From Patagioenas fasciata (lineage: Eukaryota > Chordata > Aves > Columbiformes > Columbidae), in NCBI RefSeq assembly GCF_037038585.1, contig NC_092525.1, positions 31,460,367 to 31,524,366 of the forward strand: a stretch of 64,000 nucleotides of DNA, in the 5' to 3' direction. Positions within the stretch are counted from its first letter, which is position 1. Every line of letters starts with the position of its first letter. A program made the position numbers and the translations under genes. Below the pieces are notes generated by a model. The model ran no database searches. It had not been told where the DNA came from and saw only the letters and a program-made list of their open reading frames with translations. This document shows positions 1 to 31,400 of this stretch, piece after piece.

Positions 1-327
1 AAAACCAAAAACACCCCAACAAACACGCACATTATATTCTGACCTTATTCACGGCATCCGAAGTTATTTCTGATTTCCAAGTAATCCCTGTCCAATAGGC
101 AGCCAAAGTTGAACTTTGCTAATTGCATGCTAGTGTATTTGAGAAGGAAATTTAGTCTAAAACTTCAAATCCAAGTAGAAATGAATGACCCACTCTCATT
201 TCTGTGATACTATGAACCTGAGCAATTTCTCTGAACCAAAACTACTTTTGCTGCTTTCCTGACAACACTTACTTAATAGCTTTAGAGACTGTAAATTTTA
301 CTGTCATTGATTCAGTTTTCTTTCCAG
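1..327 (+). other. ABCA4: ABCA4 intron (equivalent to human intron 30), 3' part
   Basis: The stretch has no open frame of note and ends in a pyrimidine-rich tract and AG at 326-327, directly before the first recognisable ABCA4 exon. I see no repeat or RNA gene in it. Confidence 0.85.
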
Positions 328-16925
<16,598 letters not shown>

Positions 16926-17990
16926 ACTGTTCCTACAGTCACCAGCACTTAGACTGTGCACAATGCAAAGATGTGCCATATCAGAGCAGTACAAGGGTAA
17001 AACGAAGTTTCCCATGCTCAGTATTATGCTGGCTTTTTTGTGTCTTTCTGAGCACTGTGCTCATGACAGCAACAGCCCTAGCAACAGACAACTTCTACTG
17101 CTCTACCAGAAACACTACATGCTGGAAGTGTCAAAGGATGGGCAGGTCCTTGCTATGGAACAAAATCTTCCTCTAATGTAAAGTTCATTAGAAGATACAA
17201 GTTGAAAATTCTTATTCCACCTTTTTGACATGTAAAGAGCATTGAAGACATTTTCTCTGTCTGGCCCTTTCAGGCTGGCTGATTTTTCTTAACTCTTTGG
17301 TCAGCTGCTGCCAGTCAGCAAACAGGTCCCAAGGCAGGAAGCATCGCACAGCTGAGAAGTGGATTCCTGCTGTCCCCAGTGCACAGGGCTACCAAGGTCA
17401 GAATATCAGTGCTGGCTGACGGGGGCATCGCTGGGAGCCTGCTTCCCTGTCTCACCAGGCTGCCAGTGAAAACAGACGGTTGTCTCAGCAAGCATGGGAC
17501 GAATTAATTCAGATCTCAGACCTAGGCAAGAAATTTCCTATTAAAAAAAAAAATCTTAATGAAAATGATCTCATACTCATCTTCGAGTTTCTCAAACAGA
17601 AGCAGAACAGAATGTCAAAATGGAGATTAAAAGGAGAGTCTGTCCAAGAGTTTTGTTTCCTCATGGAGGCCTGGAAAGCCATCTTTGTTACTAAACAGGA
17701 TCAAATTTTTCTTCTTTCCTGTGACTCCACCTTTAGTGGGTGTAAAGGGCAGGTGCTCTCTCTGTGCTTAGAAGGAAAATTTTGACCTGCTTGTATTCCA
17801 CACTGCATTCGGTGGGAAATCATTTGACATTTAGCTCTTTTCTCTATTTCGCAGTTAAACGAATGGAAAATAACAATACTGAAAACCAACTTATAAAGAT
17901 GTATTTCTTCAGGTATCTACAAGACCTAACCATTTCTAAGAGATCTTCTCTAAGATATATTATATGGAAATAAAATCTGGGTCATGTATT
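16926..17990 (+). other. ABCA4: ABCA4 probable 3' UTR
   Basis: Non-coding sequence after the ABCA4 stop, up to the first good AATAAA at 17969. The short open frames inside it show no recognisable protein. If the exon 49 donor at 16890 is used, part of this stretch would be an intron. Confidence 0.55.
17969..17974 (+). terminator. ABCA4: Candidate ABCA4 polyadenylation signal AATAAA
   Basis: This is the first canonical AATAAA downstream of the ABCA4 stop, about 1.04 kb on, followed by T-rich sequence. Confidence 0.5.
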
Positions 17991-19295
17991 TTTGCTTTGT
18001 TAGGTTTTTTCCTTCAATTGATGTAGATTTTTTTTATATAAGGATATTCATTCTTTTTACTGTACAAAATATTATGAAACTTTAGCAACCAGCTGTAGTC
18101 TTCTTCTTTTGCCATAATTATTTCAACTGATTTCAAAATATAGTCTAGTATTTATTGCATATTTCACCCTTACAAATAGTTGCAAAAATCTTTCTATACA
18201 TTCATTATAGAAAATAAATTAATCATGAAACAAAACAGTATCTACGCATTCTCTTCATATTCTAAAATAGCTTAAAATGTCATTTAGATTGCAATAGTCT
18301 TTTTTTTTACTCAATTTCCAGAAAACCCAACTAAGTCCCACTTGAACATCTTGTGAAAAAGAAAACACAGGAAGTCCAAAGTGTAGCTGATTTTTCTCCC
18401 TGGCTCTGAAAATAGGAAGGGAACTGGCATTCTGAAGACTAGCAGTCACTTCATGTATTTTACAAAATGTATTAAAAAATATTCAGAGAATGCTGACAGA
18501 AAATGCTAGATAAAAAGGTCCTTTAGCATCATAAGGACTTGTTCTATGAAAACAAGCCAAATATCACAGATAGAGCATAGATCAGATCTTCTGACCCTTA
18601 TTTGCTAGTGTGCAATTTACTGATGAAGAAGACTAAAACAAACAAAAAATCCCAACATGTCCATAAACACTACAAATACTTCTTACTCCAGATTCTTCTA
18701 GCAAATTAGGGTATAGACCCAAGTCAGGTATTTGAGATATTGCCTATTTCTTTATTCCAGGAACCATTCATATTCTTTGGTAATGTTATTAGTTACAAAG
18801 CACCTCGCTCCAGGCAGCGTGCTCTCTGCTTCAAGTCAAGGGAGGCAGATCATGGAACTGTCTTCAGGCCAGCTGGCCGTGCTGGCTGAGCTGAGCTGTC
18901 TAGTAGTTAGCTGGTATGTCCTCGTTCCAATGTACTTATGTCTTGCAGAATGCCACCACTAAATTTGGAGCTGCTTTTCAGCACAGACTTCTCAGTATCT
19001 GTGATCCATCAATCTAAACAGACTAGTACAGGAAAATCTAAGTCAGTCAGGTTACAGTGAACTGGAGGGGCTTTTGACTACCAGCTGTGCAATGAAGCCT
19101 TATTTTTTGAATGTGCTTCTGAGTCAAGAATTCTTGAATGTAAGGAAGTGTAGCTTTCAAGTGCATACAATTTCCCTCACCAGTGGAGATTCAACATGCA
19201 CCAAAATCCCTTACATTATTTCACTTATTTGACAGGAGATTTATGAGCTTTTTCTTCTTGAAGTTCTTTGCAATATTGAAATTAAACCTTTTTTA
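17991..19295. other. Intergenic / 3' UTR zone between convergent ABCA4 and TECR-family genes
   Basis: AT-rich sequence with no supported coding exon. The 3' UTR of the minus-strand TECR-family gene must occupy its right part. Confidence 0.6.
18751..18756 (-). terminator. Candidate polyadenylation signal for the TECR-family gene
   Basis: TTTATT on the plus strand reads AATAAA on the minus strand, about 540 bp beyond the stop codon. Another TTTATT at 19292-19297 overlaps the stop and is too close to be useful. Confidence 0.4.
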
Positions 19296-19423
19296 TTACA
19301 ACAAAAAGGGAATAATTGGCATTCGAAGACTTGGATAATCCTTGAATTCTCGTAGGTAGGTGCAGTGTTTATCCTTTGCCCAGATTGTCATCTGAATGAA
19401 GCAAAGCAAGGTGAACAGCCCCA
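19296..19423 (-). CDS. TECR-family gene, last coding exon
   Basis: 128 bp with TAA at 19296-19298. It reads [19 protein letters not shown], then [20 protein letters not shown]. The minus-strand acceptor is CTTCCAG. Confidence 0.95.
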
Positions 19424-22400
19424 CTGGAAGGGAGAAAAAGATATGTTTCATTATCAGATTAAAAACACTCTTATTGCTGACATCACTTCAGGGTGAAGTA
19501 GCAAAACATTACTCACCTGGAACACACTGAGTCATGATAGTGAAACTGATCCAGGTCCCCACCTGTTTTAGTCAAGGAAATTTAAAATATTTCTGGTGGC
19601 AGCATTTGCATTTATGTTTCTATTGATCAAAACCAACCTTATCCTAATATAGGTAAATAAAAAAGCCAAGGTCAGCCAAATCAATTTCTAGTGTTAACAA
19701 CTTTTAGCCAAAAATTGCCTTATTATCACAAACAAAACCATCATGTTTGCTTCCATAGCTATAATAATGACGAAATTATAAGCAGTACAATGTAGTGTCC
19801 TGTCAGTTTCTCTGCCTAATTCGCATTTGTCACACCTGCATCAGTGCTAGGAAAGGTAACTTTCTATAGTCTGAGGCCAAATTCTGTTCTCATCAACATC
19901 TGCTAATCTCCACTGAAGTTGAAGACTGATGCAGTTGTTCTGTGCAAGAGTGAATTTTACACCGAGTTGCACTGATTTTAACTGCTTTTGAACAGAGTCA
20001 GGAATTTGGCTCCTGATTAAGGAATATGAAGAGATAAACTGATTCAAGCTTCTAAAGTAGTCACCACAAGCAACTGTATAACTTAAGAAAATGGAGAAGA
20101 CGACTTGGGTCTATTTCCCCATTTTCTCTACCACAATATCTTCTGTTTGGCTGCCCACTATCCTCCCGCATACTGTGATATTCCTGGGCTCTCTTATATG
20201 CCCCCAACCTTTCATTGCAACATACATTCAGTGGCAATCTCCCTGTTCCTGTTTGCAAAATTTGCACTGCTTGAAGTGTATCTGTCTTGTCCAGCAGCCA
20301 CCCTGAAGCACAGGCCCAGAATCTGGGCTGTCTGGTTAAGGTTAGCCCTATAAGTCGTACCTCAAGGGAGGACATGAAGAACAGACAAGTTCCTGTCTGC
20401 AACCTGATTTCATGAGGTTTAGGGGAGGAAGGGAAATGTATTGAGTTGAACTGTTTAAGAGGTTTCTTCCATGTTTAACATGCCAAAAGAAATAAGAATA
20501 TATTCAGCAAAACTAAAATCTGAACATTGTGTTTGAAAATACATACCTCATATGTATAGTTAGGGCAAGATACAAAGAAAAACAGCCATGTGAAAGGATT
20601 CTTTGTTGGATATGGGATCTTACGGGTTTTGGATCCTATAGATTAGAAAACAAATCACAAAACATTCACACTCCTAAATATATTGCTTCCTGTAAAGACA
20701 ACCCAGCTCTGCCTACTCCTGTGTCTCATCACTGTCAGAGGGGCAAGCAAGATGTGGGAAAACAGGATGTCCTGTGGACCCACAAGAAGGAATAGGACAA
20801 CTGTGAGGAAATGTTCTGGGCATTAGAAACTCAGCTACGTATGCGTTTGATTACAGTCACTCCTGTAAGAGGTACCTCAAGTTTTAGATTTAGAAGTTAA
20901 AGGGTTTCTCAGATTGTCACAGCATGGGATTTTAGCAGATGGAGTTTACAGCTGTAAGATGTTTGGCTCATGCCCAAGGAACCCTGGTCTGCAGAGAGAT
21001 CTTGTACCCCCTGTAGAAGCCAGTGAAACAACTTTCCCTTGCTCACCAAAGCATGACTGGTACTAGCACTGTCTCCTTTTGCACTACCTGTGTAACTAAT
21101 ATAACTCCTCTCCACAACACAATGTGGCCCTAACCAATAAAAATTACAGTAAGATAAGAAGTGCTGTTTCACAGTCTGGTACTGAGTTCCTTGCGCTGTC
21201 TGATCTGATCTCTCCTAGAATAAAATCTTCACATTGCTGAGCAACCTGCGTGCCCACAGCAGTCAGCTGGCAGGTATCAACGCCCTCCAGGATCATGTCT
21301 TTCATGAGGCAGAGTAAGTGTGGAAGTACTGAATAGCCGTGCGAAAGTGAAAAATGATAATGCAATTTTTACCATTTCTCCGGAGGTCACTGAGTGCAAC
21401 ATGAATGGAAAAATTTCCAGCTTCACACAGCTGCAAGAAAAATCATCACAGTTAAAAATGTGCTTCCCTTCAATTTACTCCTCTTCCTTTTATTATTTCC
21501 TGGGGTACTTAAAAAAATAATCTATTATAAACATAATAAATATCCTTACCCAAGATTGCTCTATGACAGGAGGATGGAATACCTTTGTTCAAACATGAAT
21601 CTATATTATACTCTGTCATATATTTATATTTGCCAGTAAATGTGGACTCAGTGTCCAAAAGATTAACTACTTATATAATCCCGATGAGATTCAAACGCAA
21701 TAAGCCAAAGGGGATAAAAGTAAACCCAGGAGATACTTGCTTTATCTTTTGGTTGTTCTTGTGTCTATAAAAACATAAAAAAAAAAAAAAAAATTCAGAT
21801 AGTTTTGGTTTTTCCAAAGTTATTAAAATCCCCAGGGAGGTATGGCTTGGACTCTAAGTTAGTTAGTGGGTTTTTTTTTTTCTCTAGAGTATAATTGATT
21901 TGAATCATGAAATATGATTGACCTAGCTTCCTCCACTGGTTTAAATAATGCTTCCCAAATCAATCACACAGAAAGTGTATTGAAATGACCCATTTATATG
22001 ATTATGGACAGTCTCCATTGTCTGCAAAGTGTAAATATTAAAGCAAATGACTGGTGCTCAGAGCTCCTGAGTTTTACTCCCAGCTCTGTGCTTTTGGTTA
22101 CGTAGTCTCTCTATAAAATGGGAATAGATCATAAACTGACAAAATTTTGATAACTGGGGAGCTGCTTTGGGATTGTGTAGTTACTGACAACTAGTTTATC
22201 AAAGCAAGTGAACAGCTGTTCTAAACAAGTTATGCATACATAGGTAAAATGGGTACATTTTTGTTGGCTATATTAATGTCACTTCTGCATATATGAAATG
22301 TTCATAGGAACTGTGAGAATGAACAGACAGTGACTAAAGAATTTTTCTTCTTAAGGAAAGCTGTCAAAAATTTCTGAAGCCCAGCAAAATGAACCTCTAT

Positions 22401-25400
22401 CTCTGGAAATTATCAGCAATGCACTTTCTTACTTGGCCAGTTCTCAGTTTTATGATCTGTTGTAATTCTGCACACTCAATAACCAGTTCACTAAACAAAC
22501 TCACTGACTTTTAAACACAGTGTCACAACAACAGAGTTCTTTAAAAGATTTTAAGAGATCATCCTAGCAGAAAAATATCCCAGTCTTGGAATAGATACTG
22601 AATCAAAATCTCCCATTGTGTACAAGATCACTTCAGCAACCAACAGATTTATCTGTTCTGAATGCAAGTGGTCAGCTTTAGTAGTATGTTCCAAGGGTTC
22701 AGCTTCTAGGTGTCTGCTTATCCTACTCAATCCTCCACTTACACAATACAAGAAATACAGCAATATGTTTTAGTGGTTTATAAAAAGAGCAACAAACCTA
22801 CCAGAAACATGATCACAGCAAAATTTATCTGTTTTTTCCCATAAGCTATAAAAAAAAAAAAATTATATGTGGTTAGTACTAATATACAAACACATAAGTA
22901 CTTAAATCATATTGAGGGTTGTTTTTTTGCTACTTACAAGGAGGAGTGTAAAGAGGATGATTGATGTAATAAGCAAGCCAAGCTGCAAATCCCCAGTAAT
23001 ACAAGCAGTTCTGAAAAACAAGGAATTTTTCTTTGTTTTAGTACAATCTGCTAGGCCAGTATTCACTGTAAGGACTGCTGATAACAATCAATTGGGCTGA
23101 TCCTTCAAGTTGCTGATAACAGAACAAAAAAATGACAGTACTAAATGTGGTAAGGTGGGAGCAGGGAACAGGAAATAACAGGAAGGAACGAGTGTTCATA
23201 GAGTAAGGTTTCCTTTCAAATATCTTGGAGCTGTGAAGTTTATAAACAGTTCTAGAAAGTAGGATCATACTATTGAAAATAAATATATCTCGTCTGGCAA
23301 GCTATTTGGCCAAAGCTGAAGTAGCATACAGACTGTATTTTAAAGAGAGACCTGTTTTGCTAACCCCTGACACTTTGTAAAACCAGATTTAAGCACGGTG
23401 CTCTTTTCCCTGCTTATTAGTTTTATTGCCCAAGCTCTTGCTTTTCCTCTTCTACCTCAGCCCATCAGTTTTATTTCATTCCCATGGTTTAACTTCTCCT
23501 ACCTAGAATCATCATGCCTGATGCTTTCCTTTGCCCTTTCACCGTGGTATCTTTAGGTTTTCCCTTCTGCTGCTGTCCTTGGCTTTCTGTGATCCAGCTT
23601 CCATTCTCTGAACTCTGGTAACACAACTGTCACTAATGGCTGTACTGACTCATTCCTGACCAATCTCAAAGCTTGTTCACAGGCTTCATCCATGAAAAAA
23701 ACTACTTACAATGACAATCTCTACCTCTTGTTTGGTTTTCTTGTCCCTGACTCTTGGATTTTTTTTTTCTGACACTCATTGCTGCTTCAGTATCTTGGTG
23801 ACAGGATATCTTCTCCCTCCTTATCTATCTATAGGTAGGAGAGAGGCCCTTTCTTGGTCCATTCCTCATCTTCCTTGATGCTGTCATGTCTCGGTTCTGT
23901 ACTCTTGCAGACAAACTCTAACCCTTGTTGACAACTCATACATTAGCCTCTCATCAGATGAGATTTCTTTATCAAATCTGTGCCTCAGTTTTTAATGTTT
24001 TAGGACATGTTTTTTATCACCTGGACTTCAGCAAGACCAAAACTGAGCTCTTTATCTTCCTTTCACCACTTCTGTTCTTTTCCTTTCCCTTATCTTTCTT
24101 TCGCTTCTATTTTCACCCTCAGTTAAAACACTGATCCTCTTGGTCTTTCTGGTGATGCTTTTTTATTGTCCTTCCAGTAGGTTCATGTACCTCAGACATT
24201 TATAGGTCTTTCTGCTTTCTCCTTCACAGCTTTCCTTTGCTGCTCACACAGCCAAAATTCTTATCCAAGGCTGAATTCTTTCTGTCCTAACTGGTTGAAC
24301 TTTTTTTCTTTTTTGCTTTGAATTTTGCAGTCTTTTCCCCTATATGTACCAGAACTGCATCTCTAGCAATAATACTCCAAAAAGTGATTGCCTCAGCATC
24401 TGCAACCCACACTAGCTGACTGCAGTGTCTGACAGTGCGTTTTTCTGGAAATGCTGGTGAGGGGTAGGCCCCCCACATCTGCTGCAAACACTTGTATCAA
24501 ACATTCTGTTGCATTTCCACTTTCTTTTCAGAGTTAGTTGAACCACAGAAATGCCCAGAGACCTCAAAGAAAGTGGACACCCTTTAAGGTATGTTGTAAT
24601 ACACGGACATAGTATGATTGCTCTGAGATTACATATTAATAGATAACTGATAAGAAAGGGCAAGTTAATAACAAATAATTACAATTCAGGTGGGACTAAA
24701 GAGCAGGGTGATAAAGTAACTTCCCTGTGACACCTTCCCTTTTCCCCAGGAAAGGCAGCAGAGCCAGAAAAATTACTCCAGTGAAGAACAATCTAGTTAG
24801 TGCCCGATCCACAAACTACTGCTTCCTCCCTAACACTAGCTTCCCACACCATCATATACAATTTACTAACTGCTGTACAAACCTAGGTGGAAACAGCTTG
24901 TTGTAATCTTGGAATGTTATCTTATGAAAAACCTTTCCCTAATTTCGGATCTTGGCACAGGATGAATCATATGACAATGGATTTCAGTAAAGTAAAATTA
25001 AATAAATAAATTATCATGGCTCAGCTCCCAAAAATACATGCTGTAATTAAACTGAACAAGTACTATTCATCCAAAAAACATGATTTACTGCAAGAGTATT
25101 CCTTGGTTATAAGAATCTTTAAGATGAGGAGACTCTGCCACTGCTAAGGTCCTTAGCAGTAACATTGCAGGTGTACAGCTGCCACTAGAAGCCTTATTGC
25201 TCATGTAAAAGCCTCCACTGAGGTTCAGATAGGAACAGCAGAGTACCTGCAGACTTCATAAAATCATTTGAAATAAATTGTTTCTGTAAATCTTTCATAT
25301 TCCAGGTGAATAACTAAGCTTTACAACAATCTCTTATAAAAAGATTTTGTGGATCAAGGTCAGACATTGCAGGGATCCCATAAACAAATTGTTCCTAAGT

Positions 25401-28400
25401 TACAAAGCTGTGGTTAGGATTTTTGGCTTCACTACCCCAACTGATGATTCCCATGATGATCAAAACTGTTTCTTAATGCCCTGCCTATGTTTATTCCTGA
25501 CCAGCATGTACCCTTCTGTTTCTCCTTTTATGTTGTCTTCCAATTTAAATGGTATTTCTTTAGGTCCAGTGTTTTCTTTCCTCCAGATGTTTTAATAGGA
25601 AGTGACAATATCCCCTCTTTTTACCCATGAAACTGTTCAGTAAGACTAATCAGAAGACGAATATTTGAGGAATTCCACTGGTGCCTCCCTGTTATTAAAG
25701 GTCTGACAGATTCTTTGCTGGCACAACCACTGTTGTCTTTCCTTTAGTTAGTTCCTCTATCACTACACAATTTTTGTATTAATCCCTATCCTAAGTGCAC
25801 ATGAATCAGGTATTCTACCTTTCCATTGCCTAGAAAAATCGCTTATCTTAGAAAGAATTATAGTATGTTATTAATAGTATATAACATGAACTGCTTTTGG
25901 TCAACCTCTGCTGCATGTTACAGCATCATTTAATCCTATTTCGATTTGGTAAACGAAGGATGAAAATCACTACTCTCATCAATTCCTGTCTCAGATCTCT
26001 GCTTGTTGAAACTGAAGTGCCTTTTATCAAAGATAGCTTTCCGTTGCACTTGAGAAATAAGGTATCTATATCTGCTTCATATGGGATCAAACACTTGAAG
26101 TAAGAAGCTTTGTCTACCATCTGTATGTGAGAGAAAGAAAAGGAAGAGGATGTGATATTTTTCCCACTGGCACAATTTTAGAGTAACACCACCAAAGTCA
26201 ATAAATTTATAAAAGCAAGATCAAACCCAAGCACTGCTAAGCAGACAGAAGAACAACTGTGAGCAACTTTACAGATGAAAGCAAGTACCACCAAACTGAG
26301 AAGATGGAAAGTAGAAGTGATCCAATTGACTGGTACAAGTGTCAGTTTTAGCAACAACACTTTATATGGTCTGAAAGGAATGAGTAGTTGTCAGAGATGG
26401 CAGTGAGAAAATGAAGGTTTCTCACACTGTACAGATTATTTTTCAAGGTAAAGTTGCTCATTTATCTGCTGTTTAGCATGCACTAGCTACTGTTTTGGCA
26501 AGAACAAGTCTTTAAAAGATATGCTAGCCTTTAAACAAGCCTGCACTATTCCGCTGCAGAAAGTACATTAAATTGCTAGGGAGGATTCTTCCTCAAGGCC
26601 ACTGCTCAACTACAGACCCTCCTTCCATTTTGAAAGCATGAAGCTATTGCCAGGACTACCAGAGCCACTGCATAGCTGCAAGGAGTGGGCCACAAGATAG
26701 AGCTTCAGCTGCTGGGAGTGTCACTGCCATAATGCAAATACCCAAATGCAGATAGTATACTATACTATCCTCTAGGCTTTCCCAGTTGTAGATTATAATC
26801 TCCTGTCTTCCTGAGTATAAAGCGTATTTTTGAATACCAGTGTGTACTCTGTTGCAAACATTTGTATGATAACTACAGCCCACACATAACCATACAGTCC
26901 ACTGTACTACTTCACAGTCTTGTAGGAAATGGGGTTGCATCTCAGCAGCTGTGCTGCACACAGTGGCACTGCTCACATGCGGGAGTGCTCCTGTGGAGGA
27001 GGATGCAGAACAACCAAGCTGCTTTGCTCTGGATTAAAGGTAAATTAACAGTTGCTTAACATCAAAAAGTGTGTTAGGGGCAAAGAAGATGTAAAATGAC
27101 TGTTATAAAAAGTAGAATTTATTTTTTAAAAAGCAACTCTCCTAACATTGTGCCTGCCTGTGCTATCTTAAAATTGAACATTGTTAGTAAAACCTTCACA
27201 CCCAAGGAGCTAGCTGAGTGAAAAGGGTGTGCTGAAGGTTTAAAATTCTAAAAGAGCAGTGAGACTACTATAACATGAATAACAGTATGGCAACACATGG
27301 GTTATAAAATAGCAGCATTAATAAAGCTTTGGGAAGAGCTACAGCTTTATGGGTGAGATTTGCTGTGCATCACTACAAAAGCCACACCAAAAAAATCTGT
27401 GCTGCAGAGGCAGAGTATAGGTGGCTGGTTTGGATCTGTGAGAGGGTCTATGGATAGATTCTGACACAATTTACCTTCACAATATTCCTCAGTGGCATAG
27501 TCCCATGGGAGAACCGATGAACAAATACTGTTTCAATCAACCTTTTGATGTAGTGGAAAGAATGGCAGATACATGCCAAGCTAGAAACAGCAAGACAAAA
27601 GCATTTAAGAGTGCTTAAAAAAACAGGTGTGGCAAGACATTTGGAATAAGACTACAATGCTAACAAGAAATACTGCTCAAGCCTGCAAACAGACTTACTT
27701 AACTACTGGATGCGGGCTTGATGTAAACCTCTCATCCAGTCCATAGACAAAAGGCATGCGGAAATAAAACAGAAAATAGATGAACAATGGACCTGTATAT
27801 TCTATCAAAAATACCTGCAAAAAGAGAGAAAATAATTAGACAGCTGAATTAGATGATGGTTTTGCTTTGGTTTCTTTGTGATAACTAATGCAGTGCGATA
27901 AACACCTCCACTGACCCAGAATGGCATTTAGAGAGGCAGGGAGGGCACCACAGGTTTGGGCTTGGGCTATGAAAGTGGTAGACATGCACATAAATGTTTT
28001 GCAATGCATTTGCCTCAGTTGCATACAAACAGCCATTGCCAGTGCAACTGATGGAGTATGGGTATGAAAAGATGATAATGACCGCCCAGAGATCATGTTA
28101 AATATGCATGCATGTTACATTTATGCAGCTCTCACCCTTCTCTTGCCCTAAAAAAAATATTGCTTTATTTTGGGTTCAAATGAAATTTGGTGAAGATTCT
28201 ACCTTAAAAAAAAATGAGCTTTGTTTCTAATAAATGAATTATTTTTAATTGGAAACACAGCTTGTAAGCGTTCACAGGTGACCCCACATGTATGAACAGT
28301 TAGCACAGTAGATGTCCTGGGAAACAATCAATTCATTCTATGTTCAAATAAGCTTTACTTTGAACGCAAAGGGGGAGGAGAGGGGGAAGTACTAAAAGCA

Positions 28401-31400
28401 CTATTATTTAACTTAATTTCATTTCAGATAGGTGTGCATTGCTTAGGAATATGGCTTTAAATAGAAATTAACATTGGACCAAATGTTAAAAGTCAAGTTT
28501 TCCACACATCTTTAAGTGAGAAAGATAGGCCCATAGCTCATTTATAGAGAAAGAAGGGAAATTGATTGTACTTCTGAAAAGAAAATAATAATAATTAAAA
28601 AAAAAAAAAAGAAAGAAAAAGAAAAACCAGCCACTGTTTTCTAGTGTGTTTACCATTATTTTGACACTCAGAAAAGTTATCAGCTTTTGTAAGAATTGGT
28701 ATTTTTTCTGGTAAAGATCAGACTATAAAACTGAAGTATTTCTTGGCTTAGATTTGAACGAAGTAGCTTGAAGGGCAGGGAGAGCAGAATGTAAAGGAAA
28801 GTTTATGGAATGGCAGAAGGCTGGTGTTACTCTGCAATGTGATGTTTCCATATATATTGATGCATGTGTGTCTTGGAGTCTACATTGCCATTAGAAGCTT
28901 TTGCCTGTGTTACTGGTTTTTGGATTGTGTAATAGCTGCCTGATTTATCAGCATTGCATCCAATGTAATAATGGGAAAATTCAGTCACCCAGAACATTTG
29001 GCATTTTTATGTTATCTCCTGTGAATGTTGTCTTTGCTCTTTGTCATTAACACAAGATTTTATCAATGTCTTGTAACTAAGAAAGGGTAAATGTGCCTTT
29101 AAATTGTGGGGTACTTTTCCCTTTGTGCTGTGCTGTTTCATTAGAACTAGTGTAATATGTGCGTCATGGATCTTCTGACAAACTGAAAGGCTCATTGGTC
29201 ACCTCACTGCATAAACAGCAGTGCTGTGTTGCCAGCCAAGTCAGTTGCAACAGAACTTGTGTTTGAGCTAAGACAGTAAATATGTGAGGTCTTTGTGGAT
29301 GGATCCTAGCACTGCAGAAATTGTCAGTTGTCATTAGCCTGCCACTAGCATCCTGGGGCACAGCCACATGCAGGCAGATAACTGATCTTTCATGCATTTT
29401 CCTGCTGAAGTCACTTCAGTTACTGACATGTGAAGTTGCTCGCGTGCCTCTTTGCAGGACAAACTGCAGTATAACCCTGATCTTTGTCAGGAGAGTTACA
29501 TAGGCCCTGCAAACCAGATCCTCAAAGGCATCTAGACACCTGGCTCCTAATGACAGTAGACATCTAAATCCATTTGAGAACGTGCACCTTAGTTCAGTAG
29601 AGCCAACCTAACCTGCAGCAAGTTTTCCACTGCCCAGAGAACTAGGCATCCAAAATATTCTGTTACCGCTTTCCCTGATTAAATGAACTGAAGCAATGAG
29701 GATTCATTGCCTGCATCCACTATCAGAGCAGGCATCATGCAGAAATATTTGAGAGAAACAAGAAATGGTGTAAGGATTAATTATGTACAATAGCCATTAA
29801 AATGGCTCAGACTTTAAGCATAGCTCACCGTAGTCCATCCTATCTGTGGCCCTAAATCTTTAAAGTATAAGGTAGCAGTTGTGCCGACAGGGAGGTGCTG
29901 CAGGATTTCCTCATCCCTCAGGGACTTTCCTTCTGAGAAGGAAAGAAGTAATCACATCTCAGTGAAATTCAAGTCAACTTTGATAACATACTAGCTTCAT
30001 ACTGTGCTTTAACCACTTTGTGAGATTCTTTGACATGACATGAGTTTATTGGAATCTCAATAAACAAACTAAGAATGTTTAATACTTAATTCTCATTTAT
30101 ACCTGTAACCACATATAAGCCTAGATCCTTTATGCATATCAAGACAGTTAAGAGAATTCTCAGTCCTATGTGCCTGCCTAGTCTAGTAGACTTACTTCCT
30201 CACTGTGACAGTAGAATTTGCTGGTGGGTCACTGCCATTTAACAGAGTTCACTGACCTCCTAGTCAGCTGCACCTCCATTTCTCTCCTCTATCTTCCCCT
30301 CTTCCTATTGGTCATCATCAGACAAACAGAAGCCAGGATAGGCTGAGATTGGAACAGTCTCCTGCAGAACTTTTCATTGCCTCCTTTTTTTCCCAACCCA
30401 CCAGCTAGGAGGTGATTCCATAGGACTTGAGCCAGTACTCAAACTTTCAATGCCTAGATTGGGGGAAATCTCCAGAAGACCAGCATTTTCTCACGGCAAG
30501 TCTCACAACGTAAGTCCAAGGAGGAATCTGAGAAGGTAGATCTTTGGTGAAGGAAATGAGATACTAAGACGCCTGTTTTCCAAGGGCAGATTCTACACAG
30601 TGAACTACTCTTCACCAGCATACTTTTAAGGGACTGTTTGAATAAAATTACGCCGAATGGAAGCAAAAGAAGAATGTGCTACATTTTATACTGAATGCTA
30701 AGATGAATTAACACAGTTTGACAATTAGACTTTCTTTTATGCACCCAGGCCATGTACTAAGAGACTTCTAGTAGCAATACCTACAACTGCATTAATGAAG
30801 TCAGCCAGCTGGCATCAGCTTTGTCAGCGAATCCTACATCCACGGCAATGTATTTTGCCTTAGCTTACTAAAAAGAACGGTAATTCCTGCCTGAGAGCAG
30901 GGGATTACATGAATTGATAGTCCTAACTCATAGCCCTTTTCAGTACTCCCAGCTGAGCACCACTGTGGGGATCATTTCACTGCAGCTGAGGAAAATTAGT
31001 ATTAGATTCTGTGCTGCCTGTCTTCAAAGCAAAAGTGCTCAGCACTTAGAAAGTGCATTGGAACAATGTGTAGACTCCTGAGTTAATTATCAAGCACCAG
31101 GCACATGGATGGAACTCTGTTCTACTTTGAAAGAATTACTTTTGTTCTGGATTCTCTTCAGCCTTCATAGTCAAACCAGCACATTAACATAGCTGGAAAC
31201 TCATTCTTGAGAGTTAATGTCCATGCAAAGTACACCTTTTATGCAAGGCCTCTGCTGAGAGCTTTGTAACTCTAGTCCTCACAAGCACTTACTTGGATCA
31301 AGTTTTATCGACTGTCTTGCTGGATACCACCGAGGATCTGTAAGACCATACAGAATTGAGTGATAGACAACATTTGTTTCAGATCATCTACTACTATAAT

